Origin: Pomacea canaliculata
Lineage: Eukaryota > Mollusca > Gastropoda > Architaenioglossa > Ampullariidae
NCBI RefSeq assembly: GCF_003073045.1
Contig: NC_037599.1
Coordinates: 20,712,555 to 20,776,554, forward strand
Length of the DNA stretch: 64,000 bases
Direction: 5' to 3'
How positions within the stretch are numbered: the first letter of the stretch is position 1; each line of letters opens with the position of its first letter. Shown piece by piece: positions 37,410 to 58,600 of the stretch. Below the pieces are notes generated by a model. That model made no database searches. It saw nothing but the letters and a program-made list of their open reading frames with translations, and had not been told where the DNA came from. The position numbers and the translations under genes were made by a program.

Positions 37410-39498
37410 TCAGATCACACCATGGTGTTGACAAATGGTTTTTGAAGATATTAAATGATTGGAAAGACATTGAGAATCTACTAGCTCTTTTGTGCCTGGG
37501 TTTTCATATCTCTGTATTTTTTAATTTTTGAATAGACATGAAAGTTACTTCTTCTTTTTTTTTTTGATATTTACATGCTGTGTCCAATCATTTTTGACAT
37601 GGTATATTTATATGCTACTTCACTTTTTTTTTTTAAATCCCCTCCACCCCCTTCTTTAAAAAAAAAAGACAAGATGCACACTGGCTACTACAGACACTGC
37701 ACCACCTGTTTGTACATGCATTAGAAGTACTTTGATGTAAGCCTTTTTTTCATCCTACAGCAACATATTAAAAAAAAGAGAAAACATGTTTTCCTGTGTT
37801 TCAATTTAAGACTGCAATACCCTGCTGCAAATACCTCAGATTAATAAAACTGTTTGCATAAAAAAGGCAGATTGATAAAGCTGTTGGCATAAAAACAGCA
37901 GACATAACACCCAAGTAACTATCAAAATCTTTTAATTTCAGCAATTAGCTGCAAGCAAACATTTGCATTGCTCAGTCATTAAAACGTGGTGTCATGTACA
38001 CATGAAATTGGCTGTAGCCCCAAACCCCCCCCAATGCCCTGCCTTATATAAAATCAAAGAAAAAAACAAATCTGACTGGACTTTGTGCAGGTAGACTAGG
38101 TGATTCAACTGCTGTTGGGATGGAGAAAGAGAGGGTGGAAGGAGTAGAAAATGCACACTTGTAATGATTGCAAAAACTGTTACAAATTTATGATGTTGAT
38201 CACAACTAATTCTAGTTTTGTATGAAAAGCTGCAAAAGTGCTACAAGAGATAAGACAATTTGAAATGCTTAATGCATTACTAACTTTCTGTATAGTGGCT
38301 GGACACTCAGGATGCCAAAGAGATATTTTTCCACTGGAACCATTTTGTCAGCACAAGACTAGGGTAATAAAAAAGTATTTAATATTATGGAGATCTTTCG
38401 AAAAGGCATCTCTCAGCAAAGATTGTTTTTAGGTACATGCTGAACTGAACTAGACACTAGAACCTGTAGGCTCTGATCAATTCATGTGCAAACTGGAATT
38501 CTGGTGACCCATGACAACATGATTTCTTTTAAATTATATATTGATTTCTCCACTCTCCACATCTCCCAGAATATCCAAAATTTAAAGCATAATCTTCTGA
38601 ATGTATTTGAACTAAAATATTTTTAAAGTTGGTTTTAATATTCAGATTAAACATTTTTGTATCAAACATGGTATCTTGCGATAAAATGCATAACTGTGAT
38701 TTGATAAGACCAAAGGTTGCTGTATGTCAACTATATCTTCACACAAGGCCCAGAGTTTTAAAAAAAAGAATGTGAGGTGGAATAGGATTTAAGATTAAAG
38801 AATGATTTTTTTAAAACCCATGTTTTAAGTAAATGCAGTGCAGCTGGCGTTGCAGTCTACACAAGACTTGAGCAGTAAAGCCGTGTCTGGTCTGCTTTAT
38901 GAATCAAATCATACTGCAGTATGTCATAAATGGCCTGCACATGTGCTAAGGAGCACAGACTGTCAAAAATTATTCAACCTCTTCACATGATTTGGGGCAG
39001 TAGCTTTTGACTGGTAGCCTGAATAGCTAGGAAGTGGAAGTCAAGCAAATTCAAAGGTTCCCGCTTGACACCCAGTCCAAAGCTCTGACTCACAAATATT
39101 TACTCCTTCCTCGGAGACCAATTCCATGATGGAAAAAGCAGCCAATATAATTGATCAATGCCAAGGCTGCCATGGCATAATGTCTTGACTGTGACTTGTG
39201 ATATTCCGTGAGCTTGTAATAGATAAGGTCTATAACATGTTCAAATAAAAGCAGGCTAGGGGACCAACAGTGCTAACTGCATGAAATTCACACATCCCCT
39301 TGCCCTCCTGAACATAAAAACAAATTCAAACTTGCCAGGAGGGTATTTTCTCAAAATTATGGCAGCAGACCTTTATAACAGCATAGCCGATATACAGGAC
39401 AGTAATAATGCATCAATGCAGACAAATAACCAGTGTAGATCTTCCCCACCACAGCTTAGCTTCTGCAAGAAGTTTAGGAGCTGACTCCGGGCTTGTCC
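37410..39498. other. Convergent 3' region of CTR B and USP14
   Basis: The 3' UTRs of the two convergent genes should meet here. The plus-strand AATAAA at 37843 marks a likely end of CTR B. No clear AATAAA for USP14 was picked out on the minus strand. Nothing else is recognised. Confidence 0.5.
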
Positions 39499-48774
<9,276 letters not shown>

Positions 48775-48816
48775 GTTATGTACTTTAAAAGTGCGTCCAG
48801 CAAAACAGACTATTGA

Positions 48817-48829
48817 CCAATCAACCAAT
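48817..48829 (-). promoter_or_regulatory. Two CCAAT boxes upstream of USP14
   Basis: CCAAT occurs at 48817-48821 and 48825-48829, each within ACCAATCA, about 45-55 bp upstream of the USP14 start codon. Paired CCAAT boxes are typical NF-Y sites in TATA-less promoters. No TATA box is seen. NF-Y sites work in either orientation. Confidence 0.45.
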
Positions 48830-50274
48830 CAGTGTATACCGGCGATCATGCTTCTAGTGGTGGAGAGGAAGTAATCGCTTTTTCAGAATAACTCCGGAGA
48901 AATTGTTATTAACTACTGCTATCTAATTCTGTTTTACAAATAAGAATGCTTACATAAATACTGTAATATTCTTATTTAGTTCTGAATTTAGTCTTTTTTC
49001 CCCTTCAAAATATTGATCTTTTTTAAAAAAAATAAAAATAAAGAAATAAAAGTGGATTGGATATAATTTTTGTTTTTTAACAAAATGAAGTTTACAAGCA
49101 AAAGAAATGTATTTTGTTTCTCATATAAATATTAAATTATTTTGTCTACGATAAGTTTTTTATAAAATGAGTAAAGGTACTGTGAAAGGTACTTAAATGT
49201 AATTTTAGCGATGGCCTTTTTGATAAGAGAAAGCTAATTCCTCGCCATGTATATATTCAAGAACCGAAGCTTACGCTTGGACGCAGGTGCGCGTAACTAA
49301 CCTAACTCACACTGTCAGTTCTAACACCGCAAAAGGATTCAATGTTTTCAGGTAAGGATATAGCTTTTAAAATTAAGGTTAAAATTCATTCAAGTTACTG
49401 ACAATGAATTTCAGATGACTTTACTGCTAAAAATGTTCGTTAACTAGTTAGAAGTACGTGTGATCGTACTTTTGAGTTTGACGTTCACTCTAGTGGTTGC
49501 AGACGACAGACAGATAATGAGATCCTTACCACTGCTTACTTTCAAGCGTCGTTGCGTAGAACTATATTCTGTCAGTGTCTTCATTATCATCTTCCTTGGC
49601 TACTGATTATAAAAGAATTAGTTGGTAAGTCTGCTGATTGTCATGCTGTTACTCCAATGTCTAGATTATGAATGTGCATAATGATCGTCAAACGCGGTAT
49701 TTAAAGCAGATTGAAAAGTATATTGTTTGTGTAAGGCACAAGTCCAGAACAGAAATTTTTCTTTTGCTAGCACAAGAACACAAACCAAGACGACATGTCA
49801 CACACGGGCACATCCCCCGACCACACAAAAATAATAATGCTAAGATTACAATGTAATAGTATACAGAATATATATAATCGTAGAAGTGCTTGTGTTTCTT
49901 ATGGAGGGTGGTGATGCTGCTGGTCTGAAGAGCCTCTGGTATTTATTTCTGTGTGCAAGTGGCACTTTGTATCGCCAGCCAGAAAGTAGTTGCTGAAGGC
50001 TTGGTTGGAGAGGGTTTGTGTTGTCTGCAGTATTGTGAGTTGCTATATCTTTCTAACAAATATAGAGATACAAGTTGGAGAGGGGTAATATGGAGATACA
50101 AGTTAGAGAGGGGGTAGTTGTTTTATGCCAGTTAATCTGTCTACCTGGTTAATGACTCTGATTAATGACTCTGACCTGCCTTGCATTTGATGAAGAGGTG
50201 GCCATACTAGGTAGCGATGTTAAAAGTAAAAATACTTTTACCTAGAAACCTGCACTCCAGAGCTGACATTGAAA

Positions 50275-50559
50275 ATGGAGTTTCCTCAAAAGGTACAGTC
50301 TCTGCTTGGCTTTTTCGTACATGTGGTTTGTATGCTTATGGAAAGTCTTAAAGAGTTTCTTCCATTCCTGATTGTGCTAAGGTATTTAGAGCTGACAGCC
50401 CTCTGTACCCGTGTCCTAAGAATAAATGGAACTAGACAGCATGATTATAACAAACTTCTGCTATATCTTGTTGGTTTGTTAAATCCTGGAATCAGATTAA
50501 GATATGAATGTGAAAGTGCTAAGATTATCCATTTAAAACGCTTGCTTAGATATTTCTGA
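50275..50559 (+). CDS. Unrecognised 94-residue open frame
   Basis: The frame opens ATG GAG TTT CCT and ends at TGA in an AT-rich stretch where 95 open codons are somewhat unusual. The product has two hydrophobic segments (LLGFFVHVVCMLM and LLLYLVGLLNPGI) and a basic C-terminus (LKRLLRYF). No family is recognised. No introns, promoter or poly(A) signal could be tied to it. It may be chance or part of an old element. Confidence 0.15.
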   Translation: MEFPQKVQSLLGFFVHVVCMLMESLKEFLPFLIVLRYLELTALCTRVLRINGTRQHDYNKLLLYLVGLLNPGIRLRYECESAKIIHLKRLLRYF

Positions 50560-50922
50560 GTACTCTCCTCTTGAAACATTCCAAGAACAAGTTCTTTTTT
50601 TATGTTATAAAGACTATTAAAGTCACTACTTTGCATCTTTTTGTGTATGCATCCTTTATTTTGTGGGGAAGGGAAACATCTTTTATTTCTGTGTAATTAT
50701 TTGTGGTGTTTGAGCATTTAATAATAATATGTGATTTACGTAGCATATAATCATGCTTTTAAAGAAGTATGCTCCCGCTTAAAACAAGTAGTAAACATGG
50801 ACAGAATAAGAAGATAGGTAAGTCTTCAAATGTGTTGTGCACCTATTTGAGGGAGAGATGTCTGCCTACATTCATATGTGGCATGTGTAATAGCATCAGT
50901 GAAGCAGCATCTTTTCTGTTAT

Positions 50923-51329
50923 GGACAATGTACTACGTCATGTTGGTACATCATTCACAACATTGCCTGCAGTCAACACCGATCAGAGAGAGAGAATGAG
51001 CGACAGTTCAGATTATTTGGATGCTGACAGTCTGCATTTCTTGTGGTTCTGAAAAACTGCTACTTTGGCTTGAGAAATGCAGACTTTCAATGTCCGAATA
51101 ATGCGAACTGTCACTTTGATTGGTGTTGATGGCTGGCATTGTTGTGAATGCCATACCAATATGATAAAGTACTGTTAGTGGAGCTTGTTGATCTCAGGTA
51201 AGAATCACATACTTTATTAGCAGATAATTAACGGATCAATTTTGGAGGCTGAAATTTACAGGTTTGGTTTATATCACCTATATCTACTGATATTTGCAAA
51301 ATATGCAAACCATTCCAGTTGGTTTTTAA
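50923..51329. mobile_element. Second copy of the TTAA-bounded inverted-repeat MITE, truncated
   Basis: Reverse-complemented, this segment aligns through most of the 27141-27664 element, including CAACACCAATCA, TAGCAGTTTTTCAGAACCA, GCTGACAGTCTGCAT-like and CTGCAGGCAATGTTGTGAATG motifs. Its right end CCAGTTGGTTTTTAA keeps the terminal motif and TTAA (51326-51329). The opposite arm stops near 50923, so it has lost one terminus. Confidence 0.75.
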
Positions 51330-52819
51330 GGGAATGGAACTTAGTTGAAATGTTTATTTTTTTTTGTATAATGAGCAATATAACGTGCAAACTGTTAGTT
51401 TTAAACCTGAAGTTCATGAGATTATAAAAGGAATCCCTGCTGGTTATCAGGGAATTAATTTGTTGATGAAAGGCATTGTGGGTCACATCATTTCACATAA
51501 ACTTTTGCTACTTTTTACTGAAATCAGTAAAGGTCCATTTGAAGTAGTAGCTGTTAAATTGTATGGGTACTTTGTGTTATTAAATTCTTGCTTAAATAAT
51601 GAATGAAGACAACTTTTTTCCCAGTGTCCTTTAGTGACTTTTTGTACCACTTACATTGTTTTGATTTTTGAAGGTTTGTAGTATGACTTTATATAAAAAA
51701 ACAACAGTAGTAGGTTATGTAAGATATATGCTATTAAACTACATTTTAGTAATACTATACCATGTTGTAAACTCTATTGATTTTATGTTAATATTAAAAT
51801 ACAGTTATTAAAAGCAAATAAAGACAAACTTTATATATATATTATACAGTTTTATTATAAAACAGTTTTGTGAATGAAATCAGAAATTTTAGTTAAATGG
51901 CAATCAATAAACTTTTCACCTGAATAAACTTTACTACTACAATTGTTTTAAATCCCAAGTAACATAGGAGAAAGATACATACACTTAGAACTATTAGAAA
52001 AGGGGAAGAGAGTTTACTGGGAAGGCATCAGATCTGGATCATCAAGTTTGAACATATTTCTGGTAGAAATTGATTTTATTTCAATTTTTATTTAATATAT
52101 TATTTCTTCAATTTTTTTTGTAGCCAGTTTTCTTCAGAGAGCCAACAGCTTGAGTTCTGGTTAATGGAGGGTATACTAAGATTTTTTATCCTATCAATGA
52201 AGTACCACATGTCCCAGCAAGGCTTTAGCAGTATTTAAAATACAAAAGTCTGCTAGAGACAGACTGTCGGCATCATCTGTTTGTCTGTCTGGCCGCAGTT
52301 CTTATTGACATAAGAGTGCCGCAAGCCTTCTTTTCCAGTGACCTTCTCTGCTTGCATACAGTGAGTGTCGAACGTGAGTGTTGTGTCAACCATGGCTTCT
52401 TGGGTAAAATTCAACAAGGGAGTCTACAAATCAAACACTTTAAACTCAAAGGCTGGATGTTGCATTATGTATAAGATTTCCCAAAGGTCTGCTTTATCGT
52501 AGAGGTCAAGTGAATTCTTTTATCATTAAAAAAATGCTGCTTATTGCATAGCTAACTTCAATTTTTTTTTCAATTTTTTGCAAGAATAAATAGTTTGTAT
52601 GCATGTTAGATGTGTAGATGATTATGCACACTTAGTTTCACATATGATCAGTTATTCATGTTTCAAGATGTAAATCCTTATGCAGCATCTTTGGATGAAG
52701 AGAGTTTTATGATCACTAATAATTTTACGCACTTGTTCAACCATATTCACTCTTGATTGGAGCAGACACACCTACCTTCAACTTTCACCACATTCCCCTT
52801 CATCTCTTCACATAACACC

Positions 52820-52847
52820 ACGGACCTTCATTTAATGAAGGTCCGTG
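52820..52847. repeat. 28-bp palindrome between 9-bp direct repeats
   Basis: From 52819 to 52847 the sequence is a perfect palindrome with 14-bp arms (CACGGACCTTCATT and its complement) around one base. Identical CATAACACC copies at 52811-52819 and 52848-52856 flank it, as a target duplication would. It could form a strong hairpin in DNA or RNA. Confidence 0.9.
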
Positions 52848-53320
52848 CATAACACCTTGCCCTTACATCCAGAAATATGTGGAGGGCGCCTTTGAAGGTA
52901 GTGGAGTTGTACGAACTTTGAAGAAGCTGAGTGAGGCCTTTAGTTCAGTGTCATCATGACACAGAAAAGGCCGTTACAGACGTGTGTGTTCCTGGAGGTG
53001 ATACAGGAGAGGCTAAATGTCACAAGTAACACTTCTGCAAATGTCTGTTTTGCTGTTTTCCATCAGCGTCCATCAAAGGGGTATTTTGAGACGCCGTTTG
53101 ACATTTCTATACATGGCAGCGAACATGTTTTTTTGTTTGTTTTATTGGTGCAACTGTCATTAAAAGCTGTTAGAAGGAGAAAGGTTAGAAAGGCTGCAGA
53201 CTTTATATTAGTAAATGAACGGCTGTGGTAGTAGCGGCGACGTGTGTGTGGAAGGTGTTGGAATAAGGTGGGAACATAGAGCAAGTCTATGTCACGTGCA
53301 TTTGTCGTAACTGTGGGTTG

Positions 53321-53922
53321 CAGTGGCGTAGGAAGATGCTTGGCTTTTGAAGGGCAAACTCCATGGTGACAGTGAAAGAGGTTCGCACTCGCATGCTAGA
53401 AAAGAAGAGGAGGAGGAAGTGCGTGAGTGCACACACACACACGCGGGGTACACGGCGGTAGTGTCACAACATATGCTGCTTTCGGTGTTATGCGACAAAG
53501 CAACACTTGAGAAACAAACTTCATCGAAGACTGATTCACACGGTTATCGCAATCGCAAGAAGTTATGTAATATTCAAAATAAGATACATTTATAATCATA
53601 TTAATCAAATTCAAGGTTTGCCAAAAAAGCATAATGTCTTCTTTGATTAATGCCTTTGTTTTGTAGTCAAGTGTTTCTTTACCCTTTCTTTGTATCAAGG
53701 GCGAGATATAAAAAAGCATAAATTTTGCTTATTTTGTAACTCTCGCAAATAAATATTTGTCATTCTTCTCATTCTCGGTTCCTCTACATTTTTTATACTT
53801 TGTAAAGAATCACATCAGAAGTATTGGGCTGTGGGATGGGTAGCAAGGTAATTCTTGTTCCGTCAGAATCTATTTTGAGGCGGCGGCTGCCACCTCTTAC
53901 CCCCTATAGTTCTACACCACTA
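53321..53922. mobile_element. Possible hAT-like element with CAGTGGCGTAG ends
   Basis: The left end CAGTGGCGTAGGAAGATG and the reverse complement of the right end, TAGTGGTGTAGAACTATAG, form imperfect inverted repeats. The left 80 bp resemble 56962-57040 in the RAB23 first intron. No 8-bp target duplication was confirmed and nothing is encoded. Confidence 0.4.
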
Positions 53923-54849
53923 ATTTGTATGTTGGAGGTATAAAGGTGCAGCAGGGGTATGGGCATCCATTCACGTATGTATATATTGTCGTGCATAAAT
54001 GTAGTTTGTGTGTTAGACCTGTAGGTCTATGGACTGTAAACTATAGGACATACGCGCGCAAAACTATGTGCACGTGCTTTAGAGAGCGCGAGCGAGCCAG
54101 GAACGCTCGTGGTCGTGCTTGCAGTGTGCATGTGTACTTGCAATCGTGAAGCAGCGGGCGCCTTTCCGTTAAAGCCCAACTTTCCCCTCCATCAGGGCAC
54201 AGGTGCGGCCATTTGACCGGCGGAACTTGTATTTGCCGAGTTCAAACACCCAAGCTTCAAACACATCAAGTCGAGCCTGCAGCAGTCTTGGCGCAGACAC
54301 GAAACAATTAGAATATTTCTGACACAAACATGCAGGGGGTGGGGTGGGAGGAACGATGAGAGCAGGACACGCTACTTCTACACAGTTCAATTATTGTTGT
54401 TTTTTTTTCCAGTTGCAAAAAACAGTAAATTCATTTGCAGTACTTTAAGTAATTATTCTTGAGATGCATTCCATTGTCAGATAAATACATGCGTCCCTAC
54501 AAAAACTGATTTAGGGTTGTTGGCAGGTGAACACTTCCTTTACCACCCCTTGTCCGCCTTTTCAGTTATTAATCTCAACACATGTCTCTGTTTATCAGAC
54601 TGTGTCGGAACATTTCTGAATTGTGCCGTCAGCGACAAGAACAGGATATGTTTTGACAGGACAAACAAGATTGTAAACACACCTTTTACCAGATATATAT
54701 ATCACAGAAGACGTTTAACGGCGGGTACGTTGGAATCAATGGTGAAACAGTTCACTTTTGATGGAAACAGGTAGAATGATCGTTGCCTAGTATTAAATGG
54801 GCTTTGACTTTCTTCTATAGCATAATGATGTGTGTGTGAGTTATTTACA

Positions 54850-55624
54850 ACGGTTGTCAACCTCCCTCGAATGACCCCATGACATGCGCACTTAATCTTT
54901 TTTTTTTCTTCTTTTTTCTTTCCTCCAGAGTCGCGGATCTGGACGGCATGTGTTCTCGCGCGTGCTTGAAGGAACACCAACCTAGATGCTACGTGGAGAC
55001 AGCTCCTGTCACCCATACATATTAGTCACCTGGGCGTTCGACCAAAGTGTCGCCACAAGCCTTCCTCAAAGGGCGTTGTAGACTTGGAGCGAAGGGAATC
55101 CGCGCGGCAGGTCAGGCCGGTACGCAGGCGTGTTGTATGGAGCTCAGCGCAAGACTCGGGGATAGTACAGTACAGGTGACTGTGTCGCTTGGCCTTCAAA
55201 CGCAGCCAGCGCTTCGTGGTCAGTAAGACAAGCACAGCAGGCCTGCTAAGTTCTTTTATGCGAACACTCCAAACACATTGCGTGTGAAGGGACAGTGTAA
55301 AGGCGATAGCGAGCATACGAAGGCTGTACGGCAGGGTTCCACCTGTCTCACTTCACGTATCCAGCACGCTTCGGTGCTTTCAGCCAGTCCAGTGTGTTCG
55401 CCATCAAAATCTGGTGGAAAGGTTACAAGAATGTTGGTGTGATCGAAGCTCTGCAGAACGAGATTTTCGTCTATTCTCGTGGAGTCACAGTTCCCAGTCT
55501 CGACGCTAGCAAAGGTCTTGTCAACTCATTGACTTCCTGGGCATGACTCGCCGCTTGAGAAGGAGCTGCTAGCGGCAGAGTCGCTGGTGTCATCGTCGGC
55601 CGCGGCCCATGCGGCAGCAGCAGG
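54850..55624 (+). promoter_or_regulatory. GC-rich RAB23 promoter and 5' UTR region
   Basis: CpG-containing, GC-richer sequence precedes the RAB23 start codon, ending in GGCCGCGGCCC and a CAGCAGCAG run just before the ATG. No TATA box is evident. The transcription start is not located. Short minus-strand frames across it have no recognised domain. Confidence 0.4.
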
Positions 55625-58600
55625 ATGGGCGAGATGCGTGAGGAGGAGGTGGAGGTGGCGGTCAAGGTGGTAGTAGTTGGGAACGGCGCCGTGGGCAAGT
55701 CCAGCATGATTCAGCGCTACTGCAAAGGCATCTTCACCAAGGACTACAAAAAAACCATTGGCGTCGATTTCCTTGAGCGACAGATCGAGTAAGAACAAAT
55801 CATCATCGTCGTCATCATCATCTTTCTGTGATACAGTCTTAGCTGTCATGGTGTTAAACTCAAACATCATCATCATTATCATCTCTTACTTGTGCCATTT
55901 TTTTTCTTTCTCTTTCTCTTGTGATTACTGTTTAACGCGTTCGCTCTCATATTTCTGACTTATTCTTTGGCTTAGGTTTTTGGGAAAAGATCGTTTTGTC
56001 TTTATAACTTGTCTATGTCCGCGAGGGACACGTGGTGGCAACGCGAGGGCTAGGGTGTCGACCAAAGTCGACCAACAGTCGCAAATCCTTCATTTTACCT
56101 CAATATGCGCTGGCATGTGGTTCGGTGCAAACTAGGATCGTGTGTCGTATCATAAACATGGAGAAGGAGCATTGTTACATGGCAGAGGCGGCATGAGACA
56201 TCAGGCAAATGCCCCCGGGCGACGAAGTGTTGATGAAAAGCCATTTTATGTTGCTTGTCACGCTGAGCATAGACGAGTTCAAGTATGACAACCAAAATGC
56301 TGATATATGTGTGCATGTTGTTTATACGTATATATCAGTTGTCTCTTCCTTCGTTAACGAGATATCCCACCCCCAACCTTGCAAAAAGACACGCGCATTT
56401 AAATAGTCACGCATACACATGCAAACAAAAACCCAAGTAACTCAAGAGTGAGCATCCTTGTCTTTTGTTCGTATCGCGAAGTCTCAGAATTCAGAGTTTT
56501 AACCTTTGTAACTTAGTCTACCGGCTTCAGACTGACCTTGTACATCTGGAATCGTGTGGGCATGTTCCGCATCAGCAGTCTCCTTTTTCCTGAAATAATC
56601 AGAGATCGTACAATAGGATTGTATGACGTCTGAGATGATTAATCGTGACCCTGCAGGTGTTCTCAGAAAAGTTAGGGCGGTTCAAGTGCAGGTGGGGTTG
56701 CGGGGTTGATTAATTCTTTATTGCCAAGTGTGTAGTTCTCCTCCGTATCTTTCTTCGGACCCAGCTTTGTGAGAAGAGCTTTTGCGCTGTTCCTCTCAGC
56801 TCAGTCAACAGCCTTCCAAATGTCTTTGCATTTACCTCGGACATAAAATGTTTAAATCATGAAAAAATATGTATCGCGAATGCGGATGCTGCGTGTTTCT
56901 TGTTACTGTAATATGCATGCTCGCGTGCGAAGGCTTTCCGTAAGACTTTGACAGGTTGTCATAATGGTGTGGGAAGATGCTTGGGTTTTTCTTGTTGTTA
57001 GGGGAAGAGCAGGGACTTAGTTCATGCTGACAGTGAACGATGTTCACATTCTTGCCTTCTCGGTATCTTTTCTTCCAGGGGTGGTCCTCCCCTCCCCCCG
57101 CTCCTCGGTTCCTATGCCACTGTGTCAAGACAATAAATATACAACAATGCCAGTAAGGAATGTGAGCTCATGGTTCTTGAATGCAACCATAAGAGCAGTG
57201 GGAATAGAAAGACAGGATGAAACAAGTGCGTGTAGAACAAGCCTCGCCATGTTGAGGACAAGAAGGGAAATTAGCCGATGTTCAAGACGGGACGAGCAGA
57301 GTGGATTGCGCATGCTTAGACACGCGCAGGTCGCTGACCCGTGCCACCTCGCCGCGTGCGCCGTGTCGTCTGCTTCTCCTTGCCCCAGACGTGCTCAGCA
57401 GCAGGAGCAGCACGTCTGTACACACTGCTGCTCCCCTCCTCCGACAGAAACAGGCAGATGAGTGGACGTAAAGCTGTCTAAACGCATCGCGGACTACGAA
57501 AGTCATTTTCTAACACTTACATGTTTGCCTGCTCACAGTCAGCCACCTGCCTGGAAATGTTAGGTAGCCGGAAAAGTAGGGCGTTTTGAACAGTATGGTC
57601 TTGGTTTTAAATACGACACTCCCCCAGTGTATGTAATTTATAGTAAATGTAGTCGAGTTCTGCATCAGTGGCGTGATGATCGAATTGCATGGCCCGAGGC
57701 CGGAGTGGCGATTGTATTTCCAATGAACCATCGATATTTTAATGGCTTAATTACCGACATTTGAGTAGGGCTTGTTCATCACAGCATAGTAAGTGGACTT
57801 AGTGACCACGAGGCTTGCATTACGAAGTCTCGAGCATTGATTTATGAAGCAGCGTTAGCAGAATCTTCTTGAAAATCAGCTTGGTAGTATCTCAGCTTGC
57901 ATATTTATTCATTGTCATACAGCTTCTCGATCGATTTACCGGACCGTGACAGAATCTGAAGGAGGTGACGGCGAACTAAAATAATCATACACCACTAGAC
58001 CTTATCGACCGGACTGTCAAATATGAGCTTATGCTTGGCAAAGTTTTAATTACATGAAGGTCGTATAAAAACTTACCCCACAATACATATTTCAAAGTCT
58101 GTGTCGTTAGAATTTTTACCACTTTAGTTACTTTTTTCCCATTTCCCTGCCTATCCCAGCCCCATATTTCACAAAATATTTCTTATTTCTACCTTAAATC
58201 AGCAGTTAAGCGAATATTAATACAAATTGTGTAAGGAGTTGTCCCATCTTCGACAAATATATTTGCGTTGTCATAGAATACAGTTAAACCTCGATCCCTC
58301 TTGAGACTGGCTACAATCCACCAAAATCGAGTCATAACTGAGAGGGGTTGTAGCAGGGAGATCAGCCAGTCTGCGTTCATTCCACTAACCATTACAATAA
58401 CTTCAAACACCAATAAAATAAAATTCATTTATTGAAATGTTGAAATAGTGCTCTTAGAAACCATACTATAATGTTTTATTCGCTTTCACTTGTTCATACT
58501 TACTCTGCCATTGTTAGGCTTGACTGATGATTTATAGGAGAACTAACTTTCCAGGTGAGAGCAATCGACCAATACACATGTATTGCAGTAAACAAAGAGG

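Larger units (their letters stand above)
48840..55624. other. Divergent intergenic region between USP14 and RAB23
   Basis: The first 400 bp probably form the USP14 promoter. At about 49342 a short ATG TTT TCA G precedes a GTAAGG donor on the plus strand, which could be a first exon of an unknown transcript. A truncated TTAA-type element lies at 50923-51329, a palindromic insertion at 52820-52847 and a hAT-like relic at 53321-53922. GC content rises from about 54.8 kb toward the RAB23 start. Confidence 0.5.

Noticed and set aside
51364..51606. 80-codon plus-strand frame next to the truncated MITE
   Set aside because: No recognised domain, AT-rich composition and no splice or promoter context; likely chance.
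55026..55316. Minus-strand frames across the RAB23 promoter
   Set aside because: High GC lowers stop-codon frequency, so open frames are expected here; no domain is recognised.
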